A stretch of 64,000 nt of DNA from Bog-756 sp963737625 (GTDB lineage Bacteria > Actinomycetota > Acidimicrobiia > Acidimicrobiales > RAAP-2), in the NCBI GenBank assembly GCA_963737625.1, contig CAVTTK010000002.1, positions 1,736,001 through 1,800,000 on the forward strand, in the 5' to 3' direction. The position numbers and the translations under genes were made by a program. Shown here piece by piece: positions 8,913-17,126 of the stretch (position 1 is its first letter; each line of letters starts with the position of its first letter). The notes under the pieces were generated by a model. That model saw nothing but the letters and a program-made list of their open reading frames with translations, made no database searches and was not told the DNA's origin.

Positions 8913-9491
8913 CTAGGCGTCCCGCAGGGCGTCGAGGGCCGACCACCGTGGATCGGAGACCGGCGGACAGACGCAGGGGCCGGCGTTCCAGTTGGCCCCG
9001 CACTGGGGACACAGGCCGAGGCAGTCCTCCGAGCACAGGGGGGCCAGCGGCAGTTCGAGGAGGACGGCGTCCCGGGCCAGGGGCTCGAGGTCCAGTTCGT
9101 CCCCCATCAGTAGGTAGGCGTCCTCGTCGGCATCGGATCCCCCGGCCGGCGCGTACCGTTCGCGCACCGGGGCGGCCACCGCACCGGTCACCGGGCCACC
9201 ACACCGTCGGCACTCCCCCTGCCAGGGCGCGTTCACCGTGCCGGTGACGGTAATCCCCCCGGGGTAGGAGCACAGCTCCACGTCGACGTCGATGGGGGCG
9301 CCGTCGGGCACCACGACGCCCACGGCGGCCAGGCCGTCGATCACGCCGGACCTGGTCTCGTGGCGGGTCGTCCCGGCCACCTTCCTCACCCCGGCCACCT
9401 GGACCACGAAGGGTCGCGGCTCCCGGCGCGACGCCGTGGCCTCGGTGCCGATGGCCTCGGGTGGGCCGGCGGGACGGGGGTCGGCTCTCAC
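8913..9491 (-). CDS. YceD family (DUF177) metal-binding protein
   Basis: A 192-residue DUF177/YceD protein. Its C terminus has the family's cysteine cluster CSEDCLGLCPQCG plus CVCPP, and a CRRCGG pair earlier, consistent with metal binding. YceD-type proteins are linked to 23S rRNA processing or ribosome assembly in bacteria and plants. The GTG at 9491 lies 13 bp after the SepIVA-like gene's stop. It precedes rpmF by 75 bp, which is the conserved neighbour order. Confidence 0.85.
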   Translation of the reverse strand: MRADPRPAGPPEAIGTEATASRREPRPFVVQVAGVRKVAGTTRHETRSGVIDGLAAVGVVVPDGAPIDVDVELCSYPGGITVTGTVNAPWQGECRRCGGPVTGAVAAPVRERYAPAGGSDADEDAYLLMGDELDLEPLARDAVLLELPLAPLCSEDCLGLCPQCGANWNAGPCVCPPVSDPRWSALDALRDA

Positions 9492-9504
9492 CGGTTCGGT
9501 CGAC

Positions 9505-10119
9505 TCAGACGAGGTCCTGGTCGAAGAAGCCCTCGGGCTCGTCCGTGCGGCCACCGGCCCCGTTGGTGCTGGCCGGAGGGGCCACCGAGGTCAGGCCGCC
9601 CTCCCCGATATCGATGTTGGGTATGGGAGTGACCTGGAGCTTCTCCCGGCCGGCCTGGACGGTGCGCAGGGTGCGGTCGAGCACGATCTCGAAGCTGGCC
9701 AGCTTCTGGTCGGCGTAGTCCTCGGCCTCGTGGCGCATGCGCCGGGCTTCCTCGTTGGCGTCGTCCAGGATCCGCTGAGCCACGTGGTTGGCCTGGCGGA
9801 CGATCTCGGTGCGCTGGACCATCCGCTCCGCCTGGACCCGCACCTCCTCCAGGAGCGCATCGGCCTCACGGCTCTTCTCGGCGATGAACTCCTCCCGCTC
9901 CTTCAGGAGCCACCGGGCCTGACGCAGCTCGTCGGGCATCCGGTCGAGGGCGGCCTGCAGCAGCTCGGCCAGCTCCTCGCGCGAAACCAACACCGAGGCC
10001 GACAGGGGCATGGCCTTGGCCGTCTGCACCAGGTCCAGGGCCCCCCGGATCAGGGTCTCGGCGTCGTGCTCGGCCCCGGCCACCCGTTGTTGGTCGAGAT
10101 CTTCGAAGAGGTCACTCAT
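9505..10119 (-). CDS. SepIVA-like DivIVA-domain protein
   Basis: A 204-residue, largely alpha-helical protein. A long coiled-coil stretch covers about residues 45-160 and is rich in Glu, Arg and Ala (for example RRMRHEAEDYADQKLASFEI). Similarity and gene order (next to yceD and coaD) match mycobacterial SepIVA (Rv2927c), a septal DivIVA-like protein needed for division and envelope synthesis. It should be cytoplasmic and membrane-associated. Its ATG overlaps the coaD stop by 8 bp. Confidence 0.78.
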   Translation of the reverse strand: MSDLFEDLDQQRVAGAEHDAETLIRGALDLVQTAKAMPLSASVLVSREELAELLQAALDRMPDELRQARWLLKEREEFIAEKSREADALLEEVRVQAERMVQRTEIVRQANHVAQRILDDANEEARRMRHEAEDYADQKLASFEIVLDRTLRTVQAGREKLQVTPIPNIDIGEGGLTSVAPPASTNGAGGRTDEPEGFFDQDLV

Positions 10120-10594
10120 CGGAATACTTCTCCTGCAGCCGTTGGGCCACCACCTTGGGAACGAAGGACGTCACGTCCCCGCCGAACCGGGCCACCTCCC
10201 GGAGCAGCCTCGAGGCGATGAACGAATGGGCGGAACTGGTGGGGATGAACAGGGTCTCCACCCCGGACAGCTGCTTGTTCATCTGGGCCATCTGCAGTTC
10301 GTTCTCGAAGTCGGAGACCGCCCGCAGCCCCTTCACGATGGCACTGGCCCCCACGTCATGGGCCACGTTCACCACCAGCGTCTTCACCGAGACGATGCGC
10401 ACGTTCACCAGGTGGGCGAGCGACTCCTCCAGCATCTCCTGGCGCTCGTCCAGCTCGAAGAGGGCCTCACTCTTCTGCGGGTTCCGTAGGGTGGCCACCA
10501 CCACCTCGTCGAACAGGCGGGACGCCCGCTCGATGACCTCGAGGTGTCCGTTGTGGACGGGGTCGAAGGACCCAGGGATGAGCGCAATCCTCAC
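10112..10594 (-). CDS. coaD: Phosphopantetheine adenylyltransferase
   Basis: CoaD transfers AMP from ATP to 4'-phosphopantetheine, the penultimate step of CoA synthesis. The 160-residue length is typical. The nucleotidyltransferase motif is His14-Asn-Gly-His17 in PGSFDPVHNGHLE. The C-terminal motif usually written SSSxVRE reads ASRLLRE here, keeping the last Arg-Glu but losing serines. The GTG start overlaps the rsmD stop as GTGA, so rsmD and coaD are coupled. Confidence 0.95.
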   Translation of the reverse strand: MRIALIPGSFDPVHNGHLEVIERASRLFDEVVVATLRNPQKSEALFELDERQEMLEESLAHLVNVRIVSVKTLVVNVAHDVGASAIVKGLRAVSDFENELQMAQMNKQLSGVETLFIPTSSAHSFIASRLLREVARFGGDVTSFVPKVVAQRLQEKYSDE

Positions 10595-11172
10595 GAGGCA
10601 CCTTTCTCCGTGGCCATTTCCGGACGGGTCTCCGTGACCTGTTCCGGACGGGCCACAGTGACGATCGTACCCCCATACCGCTTCGATTTGATGACCACCC
10701 ACCCCTCGGGTGCAGGGATCTCGGCGCCGGATTCGAGAATGGCGAAGTCGGCGGGCAGGCGGGACACGAGGTCGTCCCAGCCCTCGTATCGGTAGGGCGG
10801 GTCGACGAGGGCCAGGTCGTACCGGGACGCCGTGGTGGCCACCCAGCGGTCCACGTCGGCCCGGACCACGGTGGCGTCGCCGTCCTTCTCGGCGTCGCCG
10901 AGGCCCACCGAGACCAGGTTGGCCCGGATGGCCTCCAGGGCCCCAGGATCCTGCTCGACGAAGGTCACCGATGCCGCGCCCCGGGACAGCGCCTCGATGC
11001 CGAGGGCCCCGGATCCGGCGAACAGGTCGACCACCTGGGCCCCTTCCACACCCCCCTGGCTGTAGAGGATGTCGAAGATGGCCTCTCGGACGCGGTCGGA
11101 CGTGGGCCGGATGGCGGTGCCCGGCGGGGCCGCCAGCCTCCGGCCCCGCAGCTCTCCACCGATCACTCGCAC
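10591..11172 (-). CDS. rsmD: 16S rRNA (guanine(966)-N(2))-methyltransferase RsmD
   Basis: A 193-residue SAM-dependent methyltransferase. It begins MRVIGGELRGRRL, has the SAM loop VVDLFAGSGALGIEAL and the catalytic LVDPPY (DPPY) motif. RsmD methylates G966 of 16S rRNA. It is the first gene of the leftward operon rsmD-coaD-sepIVA-yceD-rpmF-plsX. Its GTG lies 6 nt after TAGGCT, so the operon mRNA is probably leaderless. Confidence 0.94.
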   Translation of the reverse strand: MRVIGGELRGRRLAAPPGTAIRPTSDRVREAIFDILYSQGGVEGAQVVDLFAGSGALGIEALSRGAASVTFVEQDPGALEAIRANLVSVGLGDAEKDGDATVVRADVDRWVATTASRYDLALVDPPYRYEGWDDLVSRLPADFAILESGAEIPAPEGWVVIKSKRYGGTIVTVARPEQVTETRPEMATEKGAS

Positions 11173-11178
11173 CGGTCC

Positions 11179-11184
11179 AGCCTA
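11179..11184 (-). promoter_or_regulatory. -10 box (TAGGCT) of the rsmD operon
   Basis: Minus-strand TAGGCT is 6 nt before the rsmD GTG. It is the only good promoter element seen upstream of the six-gene ribosome/CoA/division/lipid operon. Confidence 0.5.
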
Positions 11185-11282
11185 CCGGCCATCCCCGCAG
11201 GCTCCTCGGGGGTCGACCGCGGTGGGCGGGGATCGGCCGCGGTCGGACGGGCGTCGCCATCCGACCGTCCGCGCCCCCTCCT

Positions 11283-13589
11283 CTAGCTCTTGAACAGGAA
11301 CTCGGCCTCGTCGTCGTCGATGAAGATCCGGAGCTCCTCTTCGAGGAGCGGATGGGCGCCCAGCTGGGGGTCCTCGTCGACCACCGAGACGGCCATCTCC
11401 CGGGCCCGGACCACCAGGTCCTGGTCGCCGAGGAGCTTGGCCAGGCGGAGGTCGCTGCGCCCCTTCTGGCGCGCCCCCAAGATGGTTCCCTCGCCCCGCA
11501 GCTCGAGGTCCACCTCGGCCAGGACGAAGCCGTCGGTCGTGCGTTCCATGGCCGAGAGTCGGGCCTCGGGCTCGGGCGCCTCGTTCTCCGACAGCAGGTA
11601 GCACCACGCCGGCTCGTTGCCCCGGCCGACCCGTCCCCGCAGCTGGTGGAGTTGGGCGATCCCGAACCGGTCGGCGTCCTCGATGACCATCACCGAGGCC
11701 TCGGGGATGTCCACCCCCACCTCGATGACCGTGGTGGCCACCAGAACCTGCAGTCGGCCGGACCGGAACTCGGCCATGACCCGCTCCTTCTCCGCCGAGG
11801 GCAGCTGGCCATGCAGCAGCCCGACCTCGAGGCCGGCGAGCTCGGCGCCGGCCAGTCGCTCGGCCTCGGCCACCACTGACGTGGCCTGGACCCGGTCTGA
11901 CCCCTCGACCAGGGGGCAGACCACGAAGGCCCGGTGCCCGGCCGCCACCTCGGAGCGGACCCGGGACCACGCCTCTTCGGCTTCGAGCGGCGTCCGGAGC
12001 CACCGGGTGACAACGGGCTGCCGGCCCGGGGGGAGCTCGTCGATGATGGTCATGTCCAGGTCGCCGAAGACCACCATGGCCGCCGTGCGGGGGATGGGGG
12101 TGGCCGTCATGACCAGGAGGTCGGGGTCGCTCCCGGCCCCGTCCTCCCCGCGGCCCTTGGCCCGCAGGGCGGCCCGCTGCTCCACCCCGAATCGGTGCTG
12201 CTCGTCGATGACCACGACGCCGAGGGACGAGAAGCTCACCTGGTCGGTGAGGAGGGCGTGGGTTCCGATGAGAATGTCGACGGTGCCGTCGGCCAGGCCG
12301 GCGTGGATGAGCTTGCGCTCCGACGCCGTTGTCCGGTTGGTCAGGAGGGCCACGCCCAGCGGGCGGTGACCCTCCAGCGTGCCGGGATCGGGGACGGTGA
12401 GGCCGGTGAGCAGGCGGCGCACCTCCTCGGCGTGCTGTTCGGCCAACACCTCGGTCGGGGCCATGAGGGCGGCCTGGTGCCGACCCTGGGTGGCCGTGAG
12501 CATGGCCGCCACCGCCACCACCGTCTTGCCCGATCCCACGTCCCCCTGGAGCAGCCGGTGCATGGGCAGGGGTCCGGCCAGATCGGAGCGGATTGCCTCC
12601 ACGGCCCGGCCCTGGGCCCCGGTCAGGTCGAAGGGCAGGCGGTCGAGGAAGTGGGCCACGAGGGTGCCGGCGGCCTCGGCGGCCTCGGCCGGGACCGCGG
12701 CGTCCGGGTCCCCGGATCCGCCGATCACGTGACGGATGCCGCGGGCGTCGCGCTGCAACCGGGCCTGGCGCAGGACCAGGGCCAGTTGGAGGCGGAACAG
12801 CTCGTCGAAGGCCAGGCGCCGTCGGGCCGGCTCGGTCTGGTCGGCGGTGGCCGGGCGGTGGATGTCGTTGTAGGCGGTGGTGCGGTCGAGCAGACCGAAG
12901 CGGTCCCGCCACGCCGGCGTGACCGGGTCGGCGAAGTCCTGGGCCCGGTCCAGGGCCTCGCCCACGATCCGGCTGATGCGCAGCGAGGTCAACTTGGCCT
13001 TGTCGGTCAACGGGTAGATGGGGTAGACCCGGCCCCGCCGCGCTCCCCCGTCACCCCGATCAGCGCCGCCTTGGTCCCCGTCGCCCCGGTCCCCGTCGTT
13101 GCCGTCCTCCCCGGGTAGCTCCAGCACCTCGGCCATGGGGCTGTTCAGCTGGAGGGCGTCCCGATAGGTGCCGACGGACCCGTAGAACAGGGCCAGGGTG
13201 CCCACGGGCAACTGCTTGGCCCGCCACGCCTGGTTGAAGTAGACCACCCGCAGCCGGCCACTGTCGTCGGCGATGTCCAGCTCGACCCTCGAGGGACCGC
13301 GCCGGCGGCCCCGGCCGTACCCGGACGACGCCTGGCCCACCCGGACCACCCTGGCCAGCACCGATACCTTCTCGCCGGCCGCCAGCTCGGCGATGGGACG
13401 CAGCTGGGTGCCGTCGAGGTAGCGGCGTGGGTAGTGGGAGAGCAGATCGAGCACGCTGCCGATCTCGAGCTCGGCCAGCTCCCGCTCGGTCCTCGGCCCC
13501 ACCTGGCGCAGCTGCGAGACGGGGAGCTCGGCCAGCTGTCGGAGCTTGCGCTGGATCCCGGCGCCCTCGGTCGGGTCCGCCGGGCTCAC
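11283..13589 (-). CDS. recG: ATP-dependent DNA helicase RecG
   Basis: RecG remodels stalled replication forks and Holliday junctions. The 768-residue protein has the N-terminal wedge/OB part (LAAGEKVSVLARVVRVG), Walker A GDVGSGKT near residue 355, the family-specific DEQHRFG box near 460, motif TATPIPRT, and the C-terminal QLRGRVGRG motif. A poly-Asp/Gly-rich insert near residues 165-185 is lineage-specific. The GTG start overlaps the stop of the FakA-like gene by 4 bp, so that longer upstream reading is an artefact. Confidence 0.95.
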   Translation of the reverse strand: MSPADPTEGAGIQRKLRQLAELPVSQLRQVGPRTERELAELEIGSVLDLLSHYPRRYLDGTQLRPIAELAAGEKVSVLARVVRVGQASSGYGRGRRRGPSRVELDIADDSGRLRVVYFNQAWRAKQLPVGTLALFYGSVGTYRDALQLNSPMAEVLELPGEDGNDGDRGDGDQGGADRGDGGARRGRVYPIYPLTDKAKLTSLRISRIVGEALDRAQDFADPVTPAWRDRFGLLDRTTAYNDIHRPATADQTEPARRRLAFDELFRLQLALVLRQARLQRDARGIRHVIGGSGDPDAAVPAEAAEAAGTLVAHFLDRLPFDLTGAQGRAVEAIRSDLAGPLPMHRLLQGDVGSGKTVVAVAAMLTATQGRHQAALMAPTEVLAEQHAEEVRRLLTGLTVPDPGTLEGHRPLGVALLTNRTTASERKLIHAGLADGTVDILIGTHALLTDQVSFSSLGVVVIDEQHRFGVEQRAALRAKGRGEDGAGSDPDLLVMTATPIPRTAAMVVFGDLDMTIIDELPPGRQPVVTRWLRTPLEAEEAWSRVRSEVAAGHRAFVVCPLVEGSDRVQATSVVAEAERLAGAELAGLEVGLLHGQLPSAEKERVMAEFRSGRLQVLVATTVIEVGVDIPEASVMVIEDADRFGIAQLHQLRGRVGRGNEPAWCYLLSENEAPEPEARLSAMERTTDGFVLAEVDLELRGEGTILGARQKGRSDLRLAKLLGDQDLVVRAREMAVSVVDEDPQLGAHPLLEEELRIFIDDDEAEFLFKS

Positions 13590-15292
13590 TCGATGGAGAA
13601 GAGGTACGGGTAGAGGGGCTGGCCCCCGTGGTGCACCTCGGTCTCCACCTCGGGACGCTGGTCGCGGAGCCACTCGGTGATCCGGCGGGTGTCGGCCGCC
13701 CCCGACCCCTCCCCCTCGATGATGGTGACCAGGGCGTGGCTGTCGTCGACCAGGGTGTCGAGCAGGGAGCAGGCGGCCGCGGCGAGCGACTCCCCCACCA
13801 CCTCGATCCCGCTGCGGGACAGGCCCAGCCAGTCGCCGGTGGTGATCGGGCCCACCCGGCTGTCGGAGTCCCGCACCGCCCGGGTGACCTCGCCGGCCAC
13901 CACGCTGCGGGCCGACGCCTCCATGGTCTCGGCGTTGACCGCGGCCTCGGCCTCGGGGTCGTAGGCCAGGAGGGCGGCGAACCCCTCGGCGATGGTGTCG
14001 GTGGGAACCACCCACACCGACTTCTCGGTCAGGTCGTCGACCCGCTCGGCCACGGCCCGGATGTTCCCGTTGTTGGGCAGGATGATGACCGAGGACGACC
14101 GGACCGACTCCACCGCCTCGACCAGCTCGGCCGTCGACGGGTTCATGGACTGACCGCCGGCGATGAGCCCCTGGACGCCGAGGGAGCGGAAGATCCGGCC
14201 GATCCCGTCCCCGGTGGCCACGGCCACCACGCCGGTGGTGGGAGGCGGCCCCGGAGGGATGGGCGAGGGCCCACTGCCCAGGTGGTCGGCGGCCTCCCGC
14301 ACCCACCGCTCCTCTTCCACCTGCTCCAAGAGGTCGGTGACCCGCAGGCTCCGGGGCCGACCGGCGTCGAGCGACGCCTCGATGGCCGCACCGATGTCGT
14401 CGGTGTGGATGTGGCAGTTCCACAGACCGTCCCCGCCCACCACGACGATGGAGTCGCCGATGCCGGCCCACACCTCCTTGAACGAGGGAATGGTCTCGTC
14501 CGGCGCCTCGAGCAGGTACATCACCTCGTAGCGCAGACCGGCGAGCGCCCGCTGGGCGGCATCGGCCTCACTCTCGGACCCGGGCAGGGACGGTGAGGCC
14601 ATGCCCGGGGCCTCGGGATTGAGCGGGCCGAACACGGTGTCGGGGAGTTCGGGGGGGACGGGCATGGCCCGACCGTCCACCACCGTCAGCATGGCGTCCA
14701 ACAGGAGGAGGAAACCGGTTCCTCCGGCGTCGACCACGCCGGCCTGCTCGAGGACGGGAAGGAGCGAGGGCGTGCGGGCCAGGGCATCAGCCGCCTCGGC
14801 CCGCGACGCCTCCACCACCTCCACCAGGGGACGGCCCGCCTCCGCCGCGCTGCGAGCGCCCTCGGCCGCCCCCCGGGCCACCGTCAGGATGGTGCCCTCC
14901 ACCGGCCGCATGACCGCTTCGCGGGCCAGCTTGTCGGCGATGGTCAGGGCCTCGGAGAGCTCCAGTGGTCCGGGCCGGCTGGTCGGACAGTTCAGGCCTT
15001 CGGAGAGCCCCCGCAGGAGCTGGGAGAGAATGACGCCCGAGTTGCCCCGGGCCCCCATCAGAGAACCGTGGGCGATGGCCCGGCAGGTGGCGTCGAGGTC
15101 GGGCGAGGTCAGGCCGTCGAGCTCGTCGGTCACCGACTCCAGGGTGAGGGCCATATTGGTGCCGGTATCGCCGTCGGGCACCGGGTAGACGTTGAGGCGG
15201 TTGATCAGCTCACGGTGGGACCGGAGGCCGTCACGGAACTCGGTGATGACGTCACTGAGCTCCGCTGCACCCAGCGCGTCGAGGACCACCAT
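13586..15292 (-). CDS. FakA/YloV-like DAK2-domain kinase (fatty acid kinase ATP-binding subunit type)
   Basis: A 568-residue protein with an N-terminal DhaL/DAK2 domain (NVYPVPDGDTGTNMAL with the metal-binding aspartates, and GARGNSGVILSQLLRG) and a C-terminal DegV-like region. This is the FakA architecture. FakA phosphorylates fatty acids bound to a FakB partner; no fakB is visible in this window. It is coupled to recG, an arrangement common in Gram-positive bacteria (often with rpmB nearby, as here). The ATG is 7 nt after a TAGCAT box. Confidence 0.87.
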   Translation of the reverse strand: MVVLDALGAAELSDVITEFRDGLRSHRELINRLNVYPVPDGDTGTNMALTLESVTDELDGLTSPDLDATCRAIAHGSLMGARGNSGVILSQLLRGLSEGLNCPTSRPGPLELSEALTIADKLAREAVMRPVEGTILTVARGAAEGARSAAEAGRPLVEVVEASRAEAADALARTPSLLPVLEQAGVVDAGGTGFLLLLDAMLTVVDGRAMPVPPELPDTVFGPLNPEAPGMASPSLPGSESEADAAQRALAGLRYEVMYLLEAPDETIPSFKEVWAGIGDSIVVVGGDGLWNCHIHTDDIGAAIEASLDAGRPRSLRVTDLLEQVEEERWVREAADHLGSGPSPIPPGPPPTTGVVAVATGDGIGRIFRSLGVQGLIAGGQSMNPSTAELVEAVESVRSSSVIILPNNGNIRAVAERVDDLTEKSVWVVPTDTIAEGFAALLAYDPEAEAAVNAETMEASARSVVAGEVTRAVRDSDSRVGPITTGDWLGLSRSGIEVVGESLAAAACSLLDTLVDDSHALVTIIEGEGSGAADTRRITEWLRDQRPEVETEVHHGGQPLYPYLFSIE

Positions 15293-15299
15293 GGCCAGG

Positions 15300-15305
15300 A
15301 TGCTA
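15300..15305 (-). promoter_or_regulatory. -10 box (TAGCAT) of leaderless fakA-recG promoter
   Basis: Minus-strand TAGCAT is followed by 7 nt and the ATG at 15292. It overlaps the opposite-strand -10 of rpmB, so the two divergent promoters are nested. Confidence 0.45.
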
Positions 15306-15309
15306 ACCT
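15304..15309 (+). promoter_or_regulatory. Extended -10 (TGC-TAACCT) for rpmB
   Basis: TAACCT is preceded by TG in the extended -10 position. It would start a transcript with a leader of about 35 nt before rpmB, whose ATG has a GAGGAAG-type ribosome binding site. Confidence 0.4.
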
Positions 15310-15351
15310 TTGTGCCTTACCCAGAGGATCCTACGAGGAAGTCGGAGTGTC

Positions 15352-15561
15352 ATGGCAGCGGTGTGCGAGGTCTGCGGCAAGAAGCCGTCGTTCGGTATGA
15401 ACATCAGTCACTCCCACCGTCGGACCAAGCGTCGCTGGGATCCCAACATCCAGCGGGTCCGGGCACTCGTGGACGGCTCGCCCAAGCGCCTGAACGCCTG
15501 CACCTCCTGCATCCGTTCCGGAAAGGTCGTCAAGCGGCCCATCCGGAACATCCCGGCCTGA
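15352..15561 (+). CDS. rpmB: Ribosomal protein bL28
   Basis: A 69-residue L28 with the zinc-binding cysteine pairs Cys5/Cys8 (CEVCGK) and Cys50/Cys53 (CTSC), and the core SHSHRRTKRRWDPNIQRVR. The in-frame upstream extension has no homology, so the start is the ATG at 15352. It is divergent from fakA-recG. Confidence 0.96.
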   Translation: MAAVCEVCGKKPSFGMNISHSHRRTKRRWDPNIQRVRALVDGSPKRLNACTSCIRSGKVVKRPIRNIPA

Positions 15562-15794
15562 GGGGCCAGCGCGGCCAGTCCGGGCCGTCTCCGCCAACAG
15601 CCTGTCTGGGGGTTCGTAGCGACCGCGGACCGAGGCCAAGTCACCCATCGCGGTGGGCGTGGCGGGCCGGTGGGAGGAGCAACGCCGACCCGCCCGTAGG
15701 GCGTGTCACCCCGGTGACAGACAACCGACCACATCGGCCTCACAATCAGCGGTGGGCATCCGCGTCGGGTCCCCGGAACCGGAGGACGTGGTCG
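15562..15794 (+). other. Intergenic region upstream of the cNMP-binding gene cluster
   Basis: I find no gene or RNA in these 233 bases. The only ordered element is the 16-bp palindrome at 15704-15719, 75 bp before the next start codon. Confidence 0.5.
15704..15719. promoter_or_regulatory. 16-bp palindrome, putative CRP/FNR-family operator (site 1)
   Basis: TGTCACC-CC-GGTGACA is a perfect 7-bp inverted repeat with a 2-bp centre. Its geometry (two TGTxA half-sites across 16 bp) is that of CRP/FNR-family operators, but the half-site reads TGTCA instead of TGTGA. A close relative lies at 16821-16836. Both are followed by the shared bases GACA. Confidence 0.5.
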
Positions 15795-15998
15795 ATGGAG
15801 TCGCAGCTCACCGGGTTGTTGCAGGTGGCGATGTTCGAGGGGTGTACGACCGATGAGCTGGCCGGCGTCACCAGAACCATGACCGGTGTGCGCCACCTGG
15901 CCGACGGCGACGTGCTGTGCCGGGCCGGGGAGGCCGCGGATCAGTGGTGGATCATCCGTGACGGCCTGGCCGGGCTCGGCGAGCCTCGTCGGATCTGT
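15795..15998 (+). pseudogene. N-terminal fragment of a cyclic-nucleotide-binding domain protein
   Basis: The ATG at 15795, with GGAGG upstream, opens a frame whose first ~65 residues read as the start of a cNMP-binding domain (LLQVAMFEGCTTDELAGV, then LADGDVLCRAGEAADQWWII). Similarity stops near base 15990, before the GEL and RSA phosphate-binding residues. The frame then runs on into nonsense overlapping the next gene. It resembles the N terminus of the intact protein at 17123, so it is probably the remnant of a tandem copy. Confidence 0.6.
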
Positions 15999-16002
15999 AA
16001 CA

Positions 16003-16726
16003 ATGCCCGCAGAGGCTGGACGAACGGTCCACCGACCCAGGATGGCGATGGCTGCACTCCAGCAGGGACGAGACGACGACCCCTTCGCCAACTCGAACGT
16101 GCTGGGCTGCCTGTCCGCCGAGGATCGCCGACGGCTGACCGAACGGTGCGTCGAACGGAGCTTCGCCAAGGGTCAGATCGTCTATTTCGAGGGCCAGACC
16201 TCCGATTCGATGTTGGCGCTGGTGGAAGGACATCTCAAGGTGTCCACATTCTCGTCCGACGGGAACGAGTTGCTGCTTGCCACCGTGACCCCGGGCGAGA
16301 TCATCGGGGAGCTCGGGGTTCTGTCCACCAATCCCCGATCGGCCACAGTGACGGCCACCACCGCCAGTCGGGCCCTGGTGCTCTCCGGGGCCGTGGTCAT
16401 GGAGCTCATGGCCGAACGGCCGGCCGTGGCCGCGGCCATGCTCCGACGCCTGGCCGACATGGTGCGGAAGACCACCGAGGCCGCCAGCGACCTGGTGTTC
16501 CTCGATCTCAACCAGCGGGTGGCCAAGTTTCTCATCGACCGGGCCGATGACTCCACCGCGGAGCTACGCGTGATCCAATCCGATTTGGCCGCGGCGATCG
16601 GAGCGAGCCGTCGAGCGCGTCAATGCCGCCCTCCAGGAGTTCCAACGGAAGGGTTGGGTCGCCCTGGGATCGAGGACGGTCCGGATCCTCGATCCCGAAG
16701 CCCTCCAACGCCTGCTGAGCGCCTGA
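16003..16726 (+). pseudogene. CRP/FNR-family transcriptional regulator, broken by one extra base in the HTH
   Basis: Residues ~20-150 form a complete cNMP-binding domain, including GEIIGELGVLSTNPRSATV with the Glu, Arg and Ser that bind cAMP in CRP. The helix-turn-helix follows, but the frame is lost after IGASR. Removing one C near 16612 restores ERVNAALQEFQRKGWV and a normal end at 16726; the total length is 3n+1. As written, the frame runs to 16854 with unrelated sequence. This is a true frameshift mutation or a sequence error. The start could be the ATG at 16003 or at 16042. Confidence 0.78.
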
Positions 16727-16820
16727 CCGCGGCCTCCGACGGCGACGGTCGCGCCGGATGGAGACTCCTCCCGCCTTCGATCGGTGCGGGGCCCGACAAA
16801 TCCCCTTCTCTGTCCCCGAC

Positions 16821-16836
16821 TGTCCCCGACGTGACA
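16821..16836. promoter_or_regulatory. 16-bp partial palindrome, putative CRP/FNR-family operator (site 2)
   Basis: TGTCCCCGACGTGACA matches site 1 (15704-15719) at 12 of 16 positions, including the outer TGTC and GTGACA. It lies after the CRP-like gene and 286 bp before the intact cNMP-binding gene. A direct repeat of its left ten bases sits just upstream at 16811-16820. Confidence 0.42.
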
Positions 16837-16913
16837 GACATCGACGTCGGCTAGGCGCACCATGGGGGGATCGGGGCCAGACCCCGGTCGCCGGACAACC
16901 AAGGAGCGCGCAC

Positions 16914-17126
16914 ATGGCGAGGCGGTACGCACGGTTGGCAACACTGGTGCCGGGGAGAGGTCGGGCCCCAAGCCGTCCCTCGAACCGGGATGGCGGGGCT
17001 CGAGTGGGTTCGGCGGCCGGGCCGCGACGGTCGACCATCATCTCCTCCGGCTGCGGTCGGCCGCGGTCCGGCTCCCGCTCGACCTCATCCGTCGTCCGTC
17101 CGTTCGAGAAGGAGGGCCACCAGTGA
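16914..17126 (+). CDS. Possible small Arg/Ser-rich protein coupled to the cNMP-binding gene
   Basis: A 70-codon frame starts at an ATG preceded by AAGGAG at good spacing. It ends in a TGA that overlaps the next GTG as GTGA, which is what a coupled small gene would show. The product is basic and low in complexity, has no recognised family and no membrane segment. It could equally be a chance frame in GC-rich DNA. Confidence 0.3.
   Translation: MARRYARLATLVPGRGRAPSRPSNRDGGARVGSAAGPRRSTIISSGCGRPRSGSRSTSSVVRPFEKEGHQ

Noticed and set aside
13590..14471. N-terminal extension of recG by ~290 residues
   Set aside because: The extension is an out-of-frame copy of the FakA-like gene; the GTG at 13589 starts the homology and gives the usual length.
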